Notes under the pieces: model-generated
The model's database searches: none
Told to the model about the DNA's origin: nothing
What the model saw: the letters and a program-made list of their open reading frames with translations, nothing else
Shown here: positions 24,778 through 32,814 of the stretch, one piece after another
How positions within the stretch are numbered: position 1 is the stretch's first letter
Layout: each line of letters starts with the position of its first letter
Translations under genes and position numbers: made by a program
Assembly (NCBI RefSeq): GCF_900108565.1
Contig: NZ_LT629971.1
Span: 3,968,001-4,032,000, forward strand
DNA length: 64,000 nucleotides
Origin: Mycolicibacterium rutilum
GTDB lineage: Bacteria > Actinomycetota > Actinomycetes > Mycobacteriales > Mycobacteriaceae
Reading direction: 5' to 3'

Positions 24778-26376
24778 TCAGGTGTCGTCGCTTGACCGAT
24801 CGGCGCTCTCGTCCGGTTCGCTGGCGGGCACGTCGAGCTCGAGCGCGTCCTCCCCCGGAGCGGCGGGCTCCAGCGCGACGCTTCGCGCGCGGTGCCCGGC
24901 GCGCGGCGCGGGCTGATCCTCGGCCGGGCGCAGTCGCACCACACGGCCGACGGCACGCCGAAGCCCGGGCGGTCCCTCCTTGCGGACGAAGTCGCCGAAA
25001 CGCCCGGCCCGGTACCGCAACGGCGAGCCCAGGAACTCGCCGAGCACGACCCCGCTGCCGAGCGCGAGACCGACCGCGCCCGCGGCCAGCATCTGGCGCA
25101 GCCCGTTGTTGAAGTCCCCGTCGACTGCGAAGGAGAACACCGCGCGGAACACCGCCAGGCCGGGCAGCATCGGCATGATGCCGGCGGTCGCGGTCACCAG
25201 GGCCGGCGCCTGCCGGCGAATCGAGATCAGCGTCGCGAAGAGGCCGACGCCCACGGCCGCCACCCCGCTGGCCACCACCTGGCTCAGTCCCGCGTTGCCG
25301 AGTCCGATCAGCACCAGCTCGGCGAGCCCGGCCACCAGCCCGGCGGTCAGTATCGCCCGCAACGGCGCGTAGCTCGTCACGGTCAGGCACGCCCCGGCCA
25401 GTGCCGCGCCGAACACGGCCAGCGATATCTGCAGTGCCCCGCTCGGCGCGATGAAGGACTCCGTCGCGTCGACATGCAATGAGATTGCGATTCCGGCACT
25501 TTCGGCCACCTGCAGTCCCGCGACGATCCCGACCACGATGCCGGAGGTCAGCAGGACCGCCTCACCGAGGCGCGCGATCGACGTCAGCATGTAGCCGGTC
25601 ACCGCGTCCTGCATGGCGCCCACCAGGGTCAGCCCCGACAACAGCATCACGATCCCGGTGGCGACGAGCGCGGTCGGCCCCAGCCCGGCGTAGAGGTACG
25701 CCGCGACGGCGACCAGCGTCGCGATCGCTGCACCGGCCACATGCTGGAAGAAGAACGGCGTGCCGATCCGGTTGAGCCGCCTGCCGACCTGGTCGATGAT
25801 CGCCGACGTCACCGCCGCCAGGATGCAGGTCAGCCAGGTGCCGCCGAGCAGCATCGCGATGCCAAGGGCAAAACCCGCCCAGCCGACGGTCGCCAGCCAG
25901 CGCGGGTACGGGTGCGGTCGCTCGGTCAGCTCGTCCATGGCCTCGTGCGCCTGGTCGACCGTGACGCCGCCGGAGGTGATCCGCTGCACCAGCCGGTCGA
26001 GTTCGCCCAGCCGCGTGTAATCCGTCGACCGGTTGTGCACGGCGCGCACGATGGTGACGGGCGGGCTGTCCGCCGTCGGCAGCGCCGACACGATGACGGT
26101 GGTGACGAAGATGTCGACGACGCAGTCGGTCAGGCGGTACGCCTGGGCGACGTCCTGTGCGGTGGCGACGACGTCGGCGGTGCCCGAGCCTGATGACAGC
26201 ATCACCTCGGCGAGCCGGACCGTCAGGTCGAGGACCTTGCGGGTGTGCAGGTCCCCCATCCCGCTCGTGGTCCGCCTGCGCTGACCGGCGATGGGCGCAG
26301 GATCGCGGCGTCCGCGCAGCGCGTTTCGCAGGCTGCGGCGGACGCGGTCCGGTCCGGTGGAAGCATCAGGCGCCAT
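24778..26376 (-). CDS. Threonine/serine exporter (ThrE) family protein
   Basis: 532 residues with the two-part ThrE layout. An N-terminal soluble domain (DLTVRLAEVMLSSGSGTADV, VDIFVTTVIVSALPTADSPP) is followed by about ten membrane helices (GWAGFALGIAMLLGGTWLTC through GLALGSGVVLGEF), then a charged C-terminal tail. ThrE exports threonine and serine in Corynebacterium using proton-motive force. The motif near residue 140, DELTERPHPYPRW, fits the family. Same strand as the SDR 33 bp upstream, which may be in the operon. Confidence 0.88.
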   Translation of the reverse strand: MAPDASTGPDRVRRSLRNALRGRRDPAPIAGQRRRTTSGMGDLHTRKVLDLTVRLAEVMLSSGSGTADVVATAQDVAQAYRLTDCVVDIFVTTVIVSALPTADSPPVTIVRAVHNRSTDYTRLGELDRLVQRITSGGVTVDQAHEAMDELTERPHPYPRWLATVGWAGFALGIAMLLGGTWLTCILAAVTSAIIDQVGRRLNRIGTPFFFQHVAGAAIATLVAVAAYLYAGLGPTALVATGIVMLLSGLTLVGAMQDAVTGYMLTSIARLGEAVLLTSGIVVGIVAGLQVAESAGIAISLHVDATESFIAPSGALQISLAVFGAALAGACLTVTSYAPLRAILTAGLVAGLAELVLIGLGNAGLSQVVASGVAAVGVGLFATLISIRRQAPALVTATAGIMPMLPGLAVFRAVFSFAVDGDFNNGLRQMLAAGAVGLALGSGVVLGEFLGSPLRYRAGRFGDFVRKEGPPGLRRAVGRVVRLRPAEDQPAPRAGHRARSVALEPAAPGEDALELDVPASEPDESADRSSDDT

Positions 26377-26409
26377 CGGGGTGCAGGATACTGTCGCTCC
26401 CGGTCGGAC

Positions 26410-27207
26410 CTATGCCGCCGGGGTCGCCCCGGCGATCGAATTGCCGCCGTCGATGATCAGCGTCGTGCCGGTGACGTACGACGCTCCCGGCGCGGCGAGG
26501 AATGCCACCCCGGCCGCCACCTCGTCGGCGGTGGCCGATCGGCCCGCCGGTGTGGCGTTGCCCGCGGCGACCTCGGACGCCAGTTGAGCCGCGGTGGCGA
26601 TCCAGCCGGGCAGCACGAGGTTGGCGGTGATACCGGTGCGGGCGTAGTCGACGGCCAGTGACCGCGTCATGCCCAGCATCGCCGACTTGGCGGTGTGGTA
26701 CCCGACATCTCCGGTGTAGGCGGTCAGCACGCCGGCCGTCGACCCGACATTCACGATGCGGCCGTACCGCCGTTCGACCATGCCCGGCAGCGCGGCCCTG
26801 GTGACGTAGAACGCGCTGTCGAGGTTGCGCCGCAGGGCCAGCGACCACTCGGCATCGGTCATCACCGCCAGCGAGTTCGGCTCCTCGGGACTGTGGACCG
26901 ACGCCAGCCCGGCATTGTTGACCAGGATGTCGAGCCGGCCGAACGCCGTCTCGGTGGCCTGCACCAGTGCGGCGGCGGCGTCACGGTCGAACAGATCGGC
27001 GATGTGGGACTCGGCCGCGATCCCCTCGCTTGTGAGTTCGTCGGCGCGCTGCCGAACCCGGTCGGTGGTGCCGGTCACCATCACCGCGGCGCCCAGCCGG
27101 CCCAGGATCCTGGCCGAGGCGAAGCCGATCCCGATGTCGCTGCTCGACCCCGTCACCAACGCCACCTGGCCGGACAGGTCGAACATGTCAGGCACGGTTG
27201 TGGGCAT
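26410..27207 (-). CDS. Short-chain dehydrogenase/reductase
   Basis: 265 residues from ATG 27207, with GGGAG upstream; the frame upstream has no homology. Cofactor motif TGSSSDIGIG at 19-28, NNAG at 97-100, S156, Y170 and K174 (YHTAKSAMLG), and the tail VTGTTLIIDGGNSIAGA. A complete classical SDR. It is divergent from the solute-binding protein gene and shares the region with the repeat at 27303-27334, so the nearby TetR may control it too. Substrate unknown. Confidence 0.88.
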   Translation of the reverse strand: MPTTVPDMFDLSGQVALVTGSSSDIGIGFASARILGRLGAAVMVTGTTDRVRQRADELTSEGIAAESHIADLFDRDAAAALVQATETAFGRLDILVNNAGLASVHSPEEPNSLAVMTDAEWSLALRRNLDSAFYVTRAALPGMVERRYGRIVNVGSTAGVLTAYTGDVGYHTAKSAMLGMTRSLAVDYARTGITANLVLPGWIATAAQLASEVAAGNATPAGRSATADEVAAGVAFLAAPGASYVTGTTLIIDGGNSIAGATPAA

Positions 27208-27302
27208 ATCTGTTGACTCCCTGTGTGTTTCAGCCTGCCGGTCCGACGCTGGCCGACCTGTCACCGCAGACTCTAAGGTCCGCGCGCGGAGCTTTCTAGG
27301 TC

Positions 27303-27334
27303 GAACGTACAAGTTTTGGACGTTCGTACAAGTT
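27303..27334. promoter_or_regulatory. Direct and inverted repeats in a divergent promoter region
   Basis: CGTACAAGTT occurs at 27306-27315 and 27325-27334, a 19-bp period. GAACGT (27303-27308) and ACGTTC (27320-27325) form an inverted repeat with an 11-bp gap. The site lies between the SDR (start 27207) and the solute-binding protein (start 27425). It is a candidate operator for the TetR protein encoded at 28981-29625. Confidence 0.5.
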
Positions 27335-27424
27335 GGTAACGGTCATGTCATATCCCGGAAATGAGCCACGGTGAGACTTCCGGCACGACCACGTCAAAAG
27401 CATTCGACGGCAGGAGTTTCGAGC

Positions 27425-28984
27425 GTGAGATTTGTGACCGGCTTCGTCTCGTTGGCCACGATCGCCGCGTTGCTGACCGCGACGGCCTGCTCGGGCGGAA
27501 CCGACGGCGCCACCAAGTCCGCGCCCCCGTCAACCGTTCGGACCCCGGTGATGTCGGATCCGTCGCCGCTGGATCCCGACACGTTCTATCAGCCCGAGGG
27601 ACTGTTGATCATGACGTCGGCGTACCAGGGGCTGTTGCGGTACGCGTCGGGCTCCACCGACATCGAGGGGCTGCTGGCCACCGAGTGGACGATCTCGCCC
27701 GACGGCCGGACGTACACGTTCACCCTGCGCGACGGTGTGAAGTTCTCCGACGGAACGCCGTTCGACTCCGCAGCGGCCAAGGCCAGCTTCCAGCGCCGCA
27801 TCGACATGAAGGCCGGGCCGTCCTACATGCTCGACGAGGTGACGGACATGCAGACGCCTGATCCGCGCACGTTCGTGGTGACCCTCGCCAAGCCCGTGGC
27901 GCCGTTCCTCGACTACCTCGCTTCGCCGTACGGCCCGCTGATGACCAGCCCGACGGCGGTGGCGCAGCACGACTCCGGCGGTGACCGGGCGTCGGCCTGG
28001 TTGACCTCGCACACTGCGGGCACCGGGCCCTACACGCTGACCGAGGCCGTGCAGGCCAGCCACTACAAGATGGTCGCCAACGAGCACTACTGGGGTTCGG
28101 CGCCGAAGGTCACGACGGTCGAGTTGCCGGTGATCGCCGCGGCCGCGGTGCAACGCCTCGAACTGAGCAACGGCGACCTCGACATGATCCTGCACGGTCT
28201 CTCCAAGGGCGACTACGAGGCGGTTGCCGCGGGACCGAACACCGAAGTCCTGCAGCAGGATGCGCTGGTGAAGGTCCTGGTCATGGTCAACCCGGAATCC
28301 GAAGTCTTCGCTGCTCCAGAGGCGCGCCGGGCTCTCGGCGCCGCGCTCGATCGTAAAGCGTTGATCGACAGCGCATTCGGCGAGCAGGCAATACCGTCGA
28401 CGCAGTTCTATCCGAACGGGATGCTGCCGGATGGCGCGGTGCCCGACGAGCAGCCCCACGATCCGGCCAAGCTCGCCGCGCTCGGTCAAGGTGGCGGCGC
28501 CGTCGAGATCGGCTACCCCGCCGGCGACAGCAGCCTGCAGGCGCTGGCCAACCAGATGCAGGTGGTCCTGCAGCAGGCCGGACTGAGCGCGACCGTGCGC
28601 GACTTCCCGCTGGCGCAGATGTTCGCGTTGACCGAGAATCCCGGCCAGCGGCCGGATCTGTTCGCGGCCTCGTTCAATCCGGACGCCGCCCATCCCGACA
28701 CGTGGTCGCGGATCTACAACTACACCGACGCGCCGGTCAACCTGCTCGGTTGCTCGGTACCGGCGGCCGACGCACTGCTGGACGCGGGCAGCGCCGAACC
28801 CGACCCCGACAGATCGCGTGGACTCTACATCGAGGCGGCCAAGGCGTACCGCGACTCGATGTGCTGGGTGAACCTCGCCGACCTGCACAACACCGTGGCC
28901 GCGCGGAAGGGTTACTCGGGCTGGCAGAGTCAGCCCGCCTGGATGTGGGACACCGACTTCTCGACGCTGACGTTTCAAGGATGA
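27425..28984 (+). CDS. ABC-type peptide/solute-binding lipoprotein (SBP_bac_5)
   Basis: 519 residues from GTG 27425. A signal peptide ends in ALLTATAC-SGG, a lipobox-like site. The family 5 solute-binding fold (DppA/OppA/NikA type) is shown by PEGLLIMTSAYQGLLRYASG, TEWTISPDGRTYTFTLRDGV, KFSDGTPFDSAAAK and PEARRALGAALDRKALIDSA. It should bind a peptide, amine or similar solute outside the membrane for an ABC importer. No permease or ATPase gene is next to it. Its stop overlaps the start of a TetR gene, and a ureohydrolase follows, suggesting a guanidino compound or peptide as ligand (inference). Confidence 0.85.
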   Translation: MRFVTGFVSLATIAALLTATACSGGTDGATKSAPPSTVRTPVMSDPSPLDPDTFYQPEGLLIMTSAYQGLLRYASGSTDIEGLLATEWTISPDGRTYTFTLRDGVKFSDGTPFDSAAAKASFQRRIDMKAGPSYMLDEVTDMQTPDPRTFVVTLAKPVAPFLDYLASPYGPLMTSPTAVAQHDSGGDRASAWLTSHTAGTGPYTLTEAVQASHYKMVANEHYWGSAPKVTTVELPVIAAAAVQRLELSNGDLDMILHGLSKGDYEAVAAGPNTEVLQQDALVKVLVMVNPESEVFAAPEARRALGAALDRKALIDSAFGEQAIPSTQFYPNGMLPDGAVPDEQPHDPAKLAALGQGGGAVEIGYPAGDSSLQALANQMQVVLQQAGLSATVRDFPLAQMFALTENPGQRPDLFAASFNPDAAHPDTWSRIYNYTDAPVNLLGCSVPAADALLDAGSAEPDPDRSRGLYIEAAKAYRDSMCWVNLADLHNTVAARKGYSGWQSQPAWMWDTDFSTLTFQG

Positions 28985-29625
28985 CGGCGACGAGTCGCAC
29001 CAGTGCTGTTGATCCGCAACGGAACACCGGCAACACGGCGCGAGGCGCCGCCAAGCGCACCGAGATCATCGACGCCGCCATCGAGGTGATGGCCCAGGTT
29101 GGTCTGGCGGGTCTGTCGATGCGCCTGGTCGCCCACCAGGCGGGGATCCCGCTGGGCGCCTTGAGTTATTACTTCGCCGACAAGTCCGACCTGGTCGCCC
29201 AGGCATTCCAGCAGTTGTCCGACCGCGAGATCGAGCGGGTGGTGCGCACCGCCGAGCTGCTCGAGCCGACCATGTCCGCCGAGACACTCGCCGACCTGGT
29301 CGCCGACATGATCATCGCCGGGTTCGCCGCTCCCCGCGGCGCGATCGTCACCCGCTACGAACTGGTCACCGAGGCCAGCCGCGACGAACGCCTACGGCCG
29401 ATGTTCGAGGCGTGGTATCGCGCGATGGTGCCTGCGCTGAGCCGGCTGTTCCGCGAATTGGGCTCGCATCAACCCGAACTCGATTCGCGAACCGTGATGG
29501 CGGTGATGGCCGGACTGGAGATCGACAACCTGTACCGGCCGCTCGACCCGATCGACAAACGTCGCATCAGGACGACTCTGCGACACGCGTTCAGGGCAGT
29601 GATCGCGTTGTACGCCAACAACTGA
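28981..29625 (+). CDS. TetR-family transcriptional regulator
   Basis: 214 residues from ATG 28981 in ATGA overlap with the binding-protein gene. The HTH reads RTEIIDAAIEVMAQVGLAGL, then SMRLVAHQAGIPLGALSYYF and ADKSDLV. The C-terminal domain holds the dimer and ligand site. Being embedded between the binding protein and the ureohydrolase, it probably controls this unit through the repeats at 27303-27334. The effector may be the substrate of either protein; this is inference. Confidence 0.9.
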   Translation: MTATSRTSAVDPQRNTGNTARGAAKRTEIIDAAIEVMAQVGLAGLSMRLVAHQAGIPLGALSYYFADKSDLVAQAFQQLSDREIERVVRTAELLEPTMSAETLADLVADMIIAGFAAPRGAIVTRYELVTEASRDERLRPMFEAWYRAMVPALSRLFRELGSHQPELDSRTVMAVMAGLEIDNLYRPLDPIDKRRIRTTLRHAFRAVIALYANN

Positions 29626-29658
29626 CGACACACCACAACGACGAAGGCGGTAACCCCC

Positions 29659-30750
29659 ATGGCAGGCAGCTTGTTCGGTCCGGACATCACATTCCTCGGC
29701 GTGCCGCGCTGCGATCTGGCGGACCCGTCGAGCTACGCCGACGCCGACATCGTGATCCTCGGCGCACCGCTCGACGGTGGCACCAACTACCGCTCCGGTG
29801 CCCGGTTCGGCCCGTCGGCGCTGCGACAGGCGTGCTATCTACCCCAGGACGGCTCCCGGCCCAGCCTCGCGCTGCGGGTGGACGGCCTCAAGGATCTCAA
29901 GGTCTACGACGCCGGCGACGTCATGCTCTACAGCGGCAACATCGAGCAGGCCGTCGAGATGATCGAGGAGGACGTCTACCGGATCTCGGCCGCCGGCGCG
30001 ATCCCGATCATCCTCGGGGGTGACCACACCATCGCCTGGCCCGACCACACCGGGGTCGCCCGGCATCACGGGTACGGCAAAGTGTCGATGATCCACTTCG
30101 ACGCGCACGCCGACACCGGCGACATCCACCTGGGGTCGCTGGTGGGCCACGGCACCCCGATGCGACGGCTGATCGAGTCCGGTGCGCTGCGCGGCGACCG
30201 GTTCCTGCAACTCGGGTTGCGGGGATACTGGCCGGACGAACCGGTGCTGGAGTGGATGGCCGCCCACGGGCTGCGGTCCTACGAGATGACCGAGATCGTC
30301 ACCCGCGGCCTGGAGACCTGCCTGACCGAGGCGTTCCAGATCGCCACCGCCGACTGCGACGGCGTCTTTCTGTCGGTCGACATCGACGTCTGCGACCCCG
30401 GCCACGCCCCGGGCACCGGCACACCGGAGCCGGGCGGGTTCTCGGCACGTGAACTGCTCGACGCGGTCCGGCGCATCTGCTACGAGTTGCCGGTGTTGGG
30501 CGTCGACGTCGTCGAGGTCGCTCCCCCGTATGACCACGCCGACATCACCGCACTGCTCGGCAACCGGGTGATCCTGGAGGTCATCTCGGCGATCGCCCGG
30601 CGACGCAGGGATGAGGCTGACGGCACCCGATGGGACCCGGCGCAACCACTGCTGGCGGGCCGTGGGTTCGACGAGCAGTGGCGGCTGATCACCGAGGGGG
30701 AAGACGCTCGCCGGCGCGGTGAGGGCACCGCGCGGCCGCACCACCACTGA
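29659..30750 (+). CDS. Agmatinase-type ureohydrolase
   Basis: 363 residues from ATG 29659. The binuclear manganese site of the arginase/agmatinase family is complete: H123 (GGDHT), D148, H150 and D152 (FDAHADTGD), and D241 and D243 (SVDIDVCDPGHAPGTG). The enzyme should hydrolyse a guanidino group to urea and an amine; agmatine, guanidinobutyrate or guanidinopropionate are possible. It is longer than E. coli SpeB (306) because of a charged C-terminal extension. It is third in a unit with a solute-binding lipoprotein and a TetR regulator. Confidence 0.88.
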   Translation: MAGSLFGPDITFLGVPRCDLADPSSYADADIVILGAPLDGGTNYRSGARFGPSALRQACYLPQDGSRPSLALRVDGLKDLKVYDAGDVMLYSGNIEQAVEMIEEDVYRISAAGAIPIILGGDHTIAWPDHTGVARHHGYGKVSMIHFDAHADTGDIHLGSLVGHGTPMRRLIESGALRGDRFLQLGLRGYWPDEPVLEWMAAHGLRSYEMTEIVTRGLETCLTEAFQIATADCDGVFLSVDIDVCDPGHAPGTGTPEPGGFSARELLDAVRRICYELPVLGVDVVEVAPPYDHADITALLGNRVILEVISAIARRRRDEADGTRWDPAQPLLAGRGFDEQWRLITEGEDARRRGEGTARPHHH

Positions 30751-30774
30751 TCCGGATTGCTTGATCGGTTCGGA

Positions 30775-30801
30775 GCGGCATCTGGCTACCTCTGGTGCCG
30801 C
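30775..30801 (+). terminator. Possible hairpin terminator after the ureohydrolase
   Basis: GCGGCATC (30775-30782) can pair with GGTGCCGC (30794-30801), with one G-U pair and an 11-nt loop. It starts 25 bp after the stop codon. There is no T-run, so the call rests on position. Confidence 0.4.
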
Positions 30802-30998
30802 CGTCACCGCGCGGCGACACAGGGAAGCTAGCATCTACGCGCCGAAAAACACTGTGGTGAAGCGCAATTGACGCAGCGGATGGTTTTTGGCTGCGCCTCG
30901 GGTGGGCGTGGACCCCAGCAACCCAATCGCCGGCTACGAGTTCTTTGCCTGCGGCTTACGCGGAGCCGAGCGACGTTGCGTCGCAATAGAATGTCGGC

Positions 30999-31625
30999 GT
31001 GAGGTCGATCCTCGGGGGATGGGTCGCAGCCAATCCCGCAGCGCGCGGCGGCGGGCTGATCGCCGCGGTGCTGCTCGCGGTCTCGGGGCTGTTCGGCGGG
31101 CTCGATCGCGCGAAGGTGGCCGACCGTGTCGACGACGTCGCGCCGAATTCAGCCGTCACAGTGCAACCGTTCACGTTGACGTTCAAACAGGCCGTGGCGC
31201 TCGACGAGATCGAAGACGTCACCACCCCGCGGACGCCGGGCAACCATCTGATGGTGTTGCTGCTGGATGCCGAGAACCTCACCGACGCATCGGTCGGCGC
31301 CTACCTGCTGTCGCCGGTGCCGCGGGCCAAGTCGTTCATGAACCGCAACGTGGTGGTGCTCGACGACCGGTTGAGCCCCGACCTGGTGACCGTGTACGAC
31401 GCCGAATCCCACATTCCCCTCACGCAACTCAGCCCCGGGCTGACGTATCGCCTGGCCGTGGTGTGGGAGTTCGGCGGCGCCGTTCCGGACCGGTTACCGC
31501 TCGGCCTGGCCGCGCTCACCCTGCGCGGCAACACGATCTCTCCGGATGACCTCGGCTGGCAGAACCCCGCGGAGGCCGCCATGCTGACGCTGGCCGTCAA
31601 CGACCTCACCTCGGACCGCACATGA
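30999..31625 (+). CDS. Single-pass membrane-anchored protein (first of three)
   Basis: 208 residues from GTG 30999. One N-terminal hydrophobic segment (RGGGLIAAVLLAVSGLFGGL) is followed by a beta-rich outer domain: VTVQPFTLTFKQAVAL, GNHLMVLLLDAENLTDASVG, YRLAVVWEFGGAVPDRLPLG. The pattern is like DUF4352 or immunoglobulin-type domains. I do not recognise the exact family. Its stop overlaps the ATG of the next gene, which has the same architecture, so the proteins probably form a complex at the outer face of the membrane. Confidence 0.7.
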   Translation: MRSILGGWVAANPAARGGGLIAAVLLAVSGLFGGLDRAKVADRVDDVAPNSAVTVQPFTLTFKQAVALDEIEDVTTPRTPGNHLMVLLLDAENLTDASVGAYLLSPVPRAKSFMNRNVVVLDDRLSPDLVTVYDAESHIPLTQLSPGLTYRLAVVWEFGGAVPDRLPLGLAALTLRGNTISPDDLGWQNPAEAAMLTLAVNDLTSDRT

Positions 31626-32194
31626 GCTGGCCGGTCCGCGTCGGGATGGGCGTCGCCGTGCTGGCGGCGCTGGCACTGGGCCGGGCGGTCGAATCCGCGC
31701 TGCCCGTGGCCCACACCGACAACCGGCCCTTCCTGCACACCGCCGGCGTCGGTGAGCCCGTCCACATGCGGTACGCCGACGTCACCGCCGACGCCGTGCG
31801 CAGCGCCAGGGCGCTGGACACCCCGCAGGGCGAGGTCGGCACCCCGGGTCGGTGGCTGATCGTGTCGCTCACGGTCACACCCAGGGGGCGTCCGCTGTCG
31901 TCCCCGGCGGTCTCGCTGCAGGACGCGAAGGGGCGCACCTTTGCCGTCGACGCGCGCTCCGGCTACAGCTGGGAAGCTGCCCCCACCGGCGTGCGGTGGC
32001 AGGTCGACGTGCCGTTCGAGGTGCCGTACGACGCCCTGCCCGGCGCGGCGTTGCTCTTCTCCCACAATCCCAACGACGACCGGCGCGACGACGTGGCACG
32101 CATCGACCTGGGCCTCGATGCCGGCGACGCCGAGCGACTCTGGGCCACCGCATCGACCGTCGAGGTCTCGCCCGCACAGATGGCGACGTCATGA
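31622..32194 (+). CDS. Single-pass membrane-anchored protein (second of three)
   Basis: 190 residues from ATG 31622 (ATGA overlap). N-terminal anchor WPVRVGMGVAVLAALALGRA, then an outer domain with VHMRYADVTADAVRSARALD, GRWLIVSLTVTPRGRPLSSP and LPGAALLFSHNPNDDRRDD. The strand pattern and length parallel the first and third proteins, and the phrase on protecting a long-lived outer strand (SVTADAVRSA) recurs loosely in the third, suggesting old duplication. Function unknown. Overlaps the third gene by four bases. Confidence 0.7.
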   Translation: MSWPVRVGMGVAVLAALALGRAVESALPVAHTDNRPFLHTAGVGEPVHMRYADVTADAVRSARALDTPQGEVGTPGRWLIVSLTVTPRGRPLSSPAVSLQDAKGRTFAVDARSGYSWEAAPTGVRWQVDVPFEVPYDALPGAALLFSHNPNDDRRDDVARIDLGLDAGDAERLWATASTVEVSPAQMATS

Positions 32195-32814
32195 CAACCT
32201 GGCTGCGCCGCAACCGGTGGGGCCTCGTCGCGCTCCCCGTCACCGTGGCGCTCACGATCGGTGCGAATGCGCAACGCCTGCACGACTATTGGTGGGACGC
32301 CGACCTGCGCAATCCCGCGGTGAGCGGCCGCCAGGGTGACTGGACTGCGTGGTCGGATTCGTTCACCGACGCGGCCGGCGAGGGCACCCGCACGTTCCAG
32401 GTCCGAGTGACCGCGGTGGAGCCGACCGGGACTGCCGAGCCCACAGGCGAGCAGGAGGCGCTCAAATTACCGTCGGACCTCGCCGCGATGCGGGTCACCA
32501 TGGATTTCCAGGCGGCACCCGATCAGGTGCTGTTCGGCTGCCGGATGGCGCTGCTCGACCGCGACGGCAACCGCTACGTGTACCGGCCGATGATCGGCGG
32601 TGTCATGCAGACCATGTTCCCCTGCCTGCAGGAGAACCTCACCGGCCCACAGCCGTCCATCACCGCCGGCGAACCGCGGGTGGCGCTCTACGGCGAGAAA
32701 CGACCGCCGCAGTGGACCACCAGGCCGGTCGTCCTGGTGCCACGTACGGCCGACATCACGCAGGTGTTGCTGTGGTGGGAGCAGCCGGATTACCTTGCGG
32801 TGCAGGTAGATTGA
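32191..32814 (+). CDS. Single-pass membrane-anchored protein (third of three)
   Basis: 207 residues from ATG 32191 (ATGA overlap). N-terminal anchor WGLVALPVTVALTIGANAQR, then an outer domain with HDYWWDADLRNPAV, GEGTRTFQVRVTAVEPTGTA, FGCRMALLDRDGNRY and ITQVLLWWEQPDYLAVQVD. Two cysteines (FGCRMALL and MFPCLQEN) may form a disulfide. The 3' end overlaps the convergent multi-pass gene on the minus strand by 59 bp. No family recognised. Confidence 0.7.
   Translation: MTTWLRRNRWGLVALPVTVALTIGANAQRLHDYWWDADLRNPAVSGRQGDWTAWSDSFTDAAGEGTRTFQVRVTAVEPTGTAEPTGEQEALKLPSDLAAMRVTMDFQAAPDQVLFGCRMALLDRDGNRYVYRPMIGGVMQTMFPCLQENLTGPQPSITAGEPRVALYGEKRPPQWTTRPVVLVPRTADITQVLLWWEQPDYLAVQVD

Noticed and set aside
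23711..25390. 559-residue minus-strand frame across the toxin-antitoxin pair
   Set aside because: Runs antisense through two recognised genes and has no family features.
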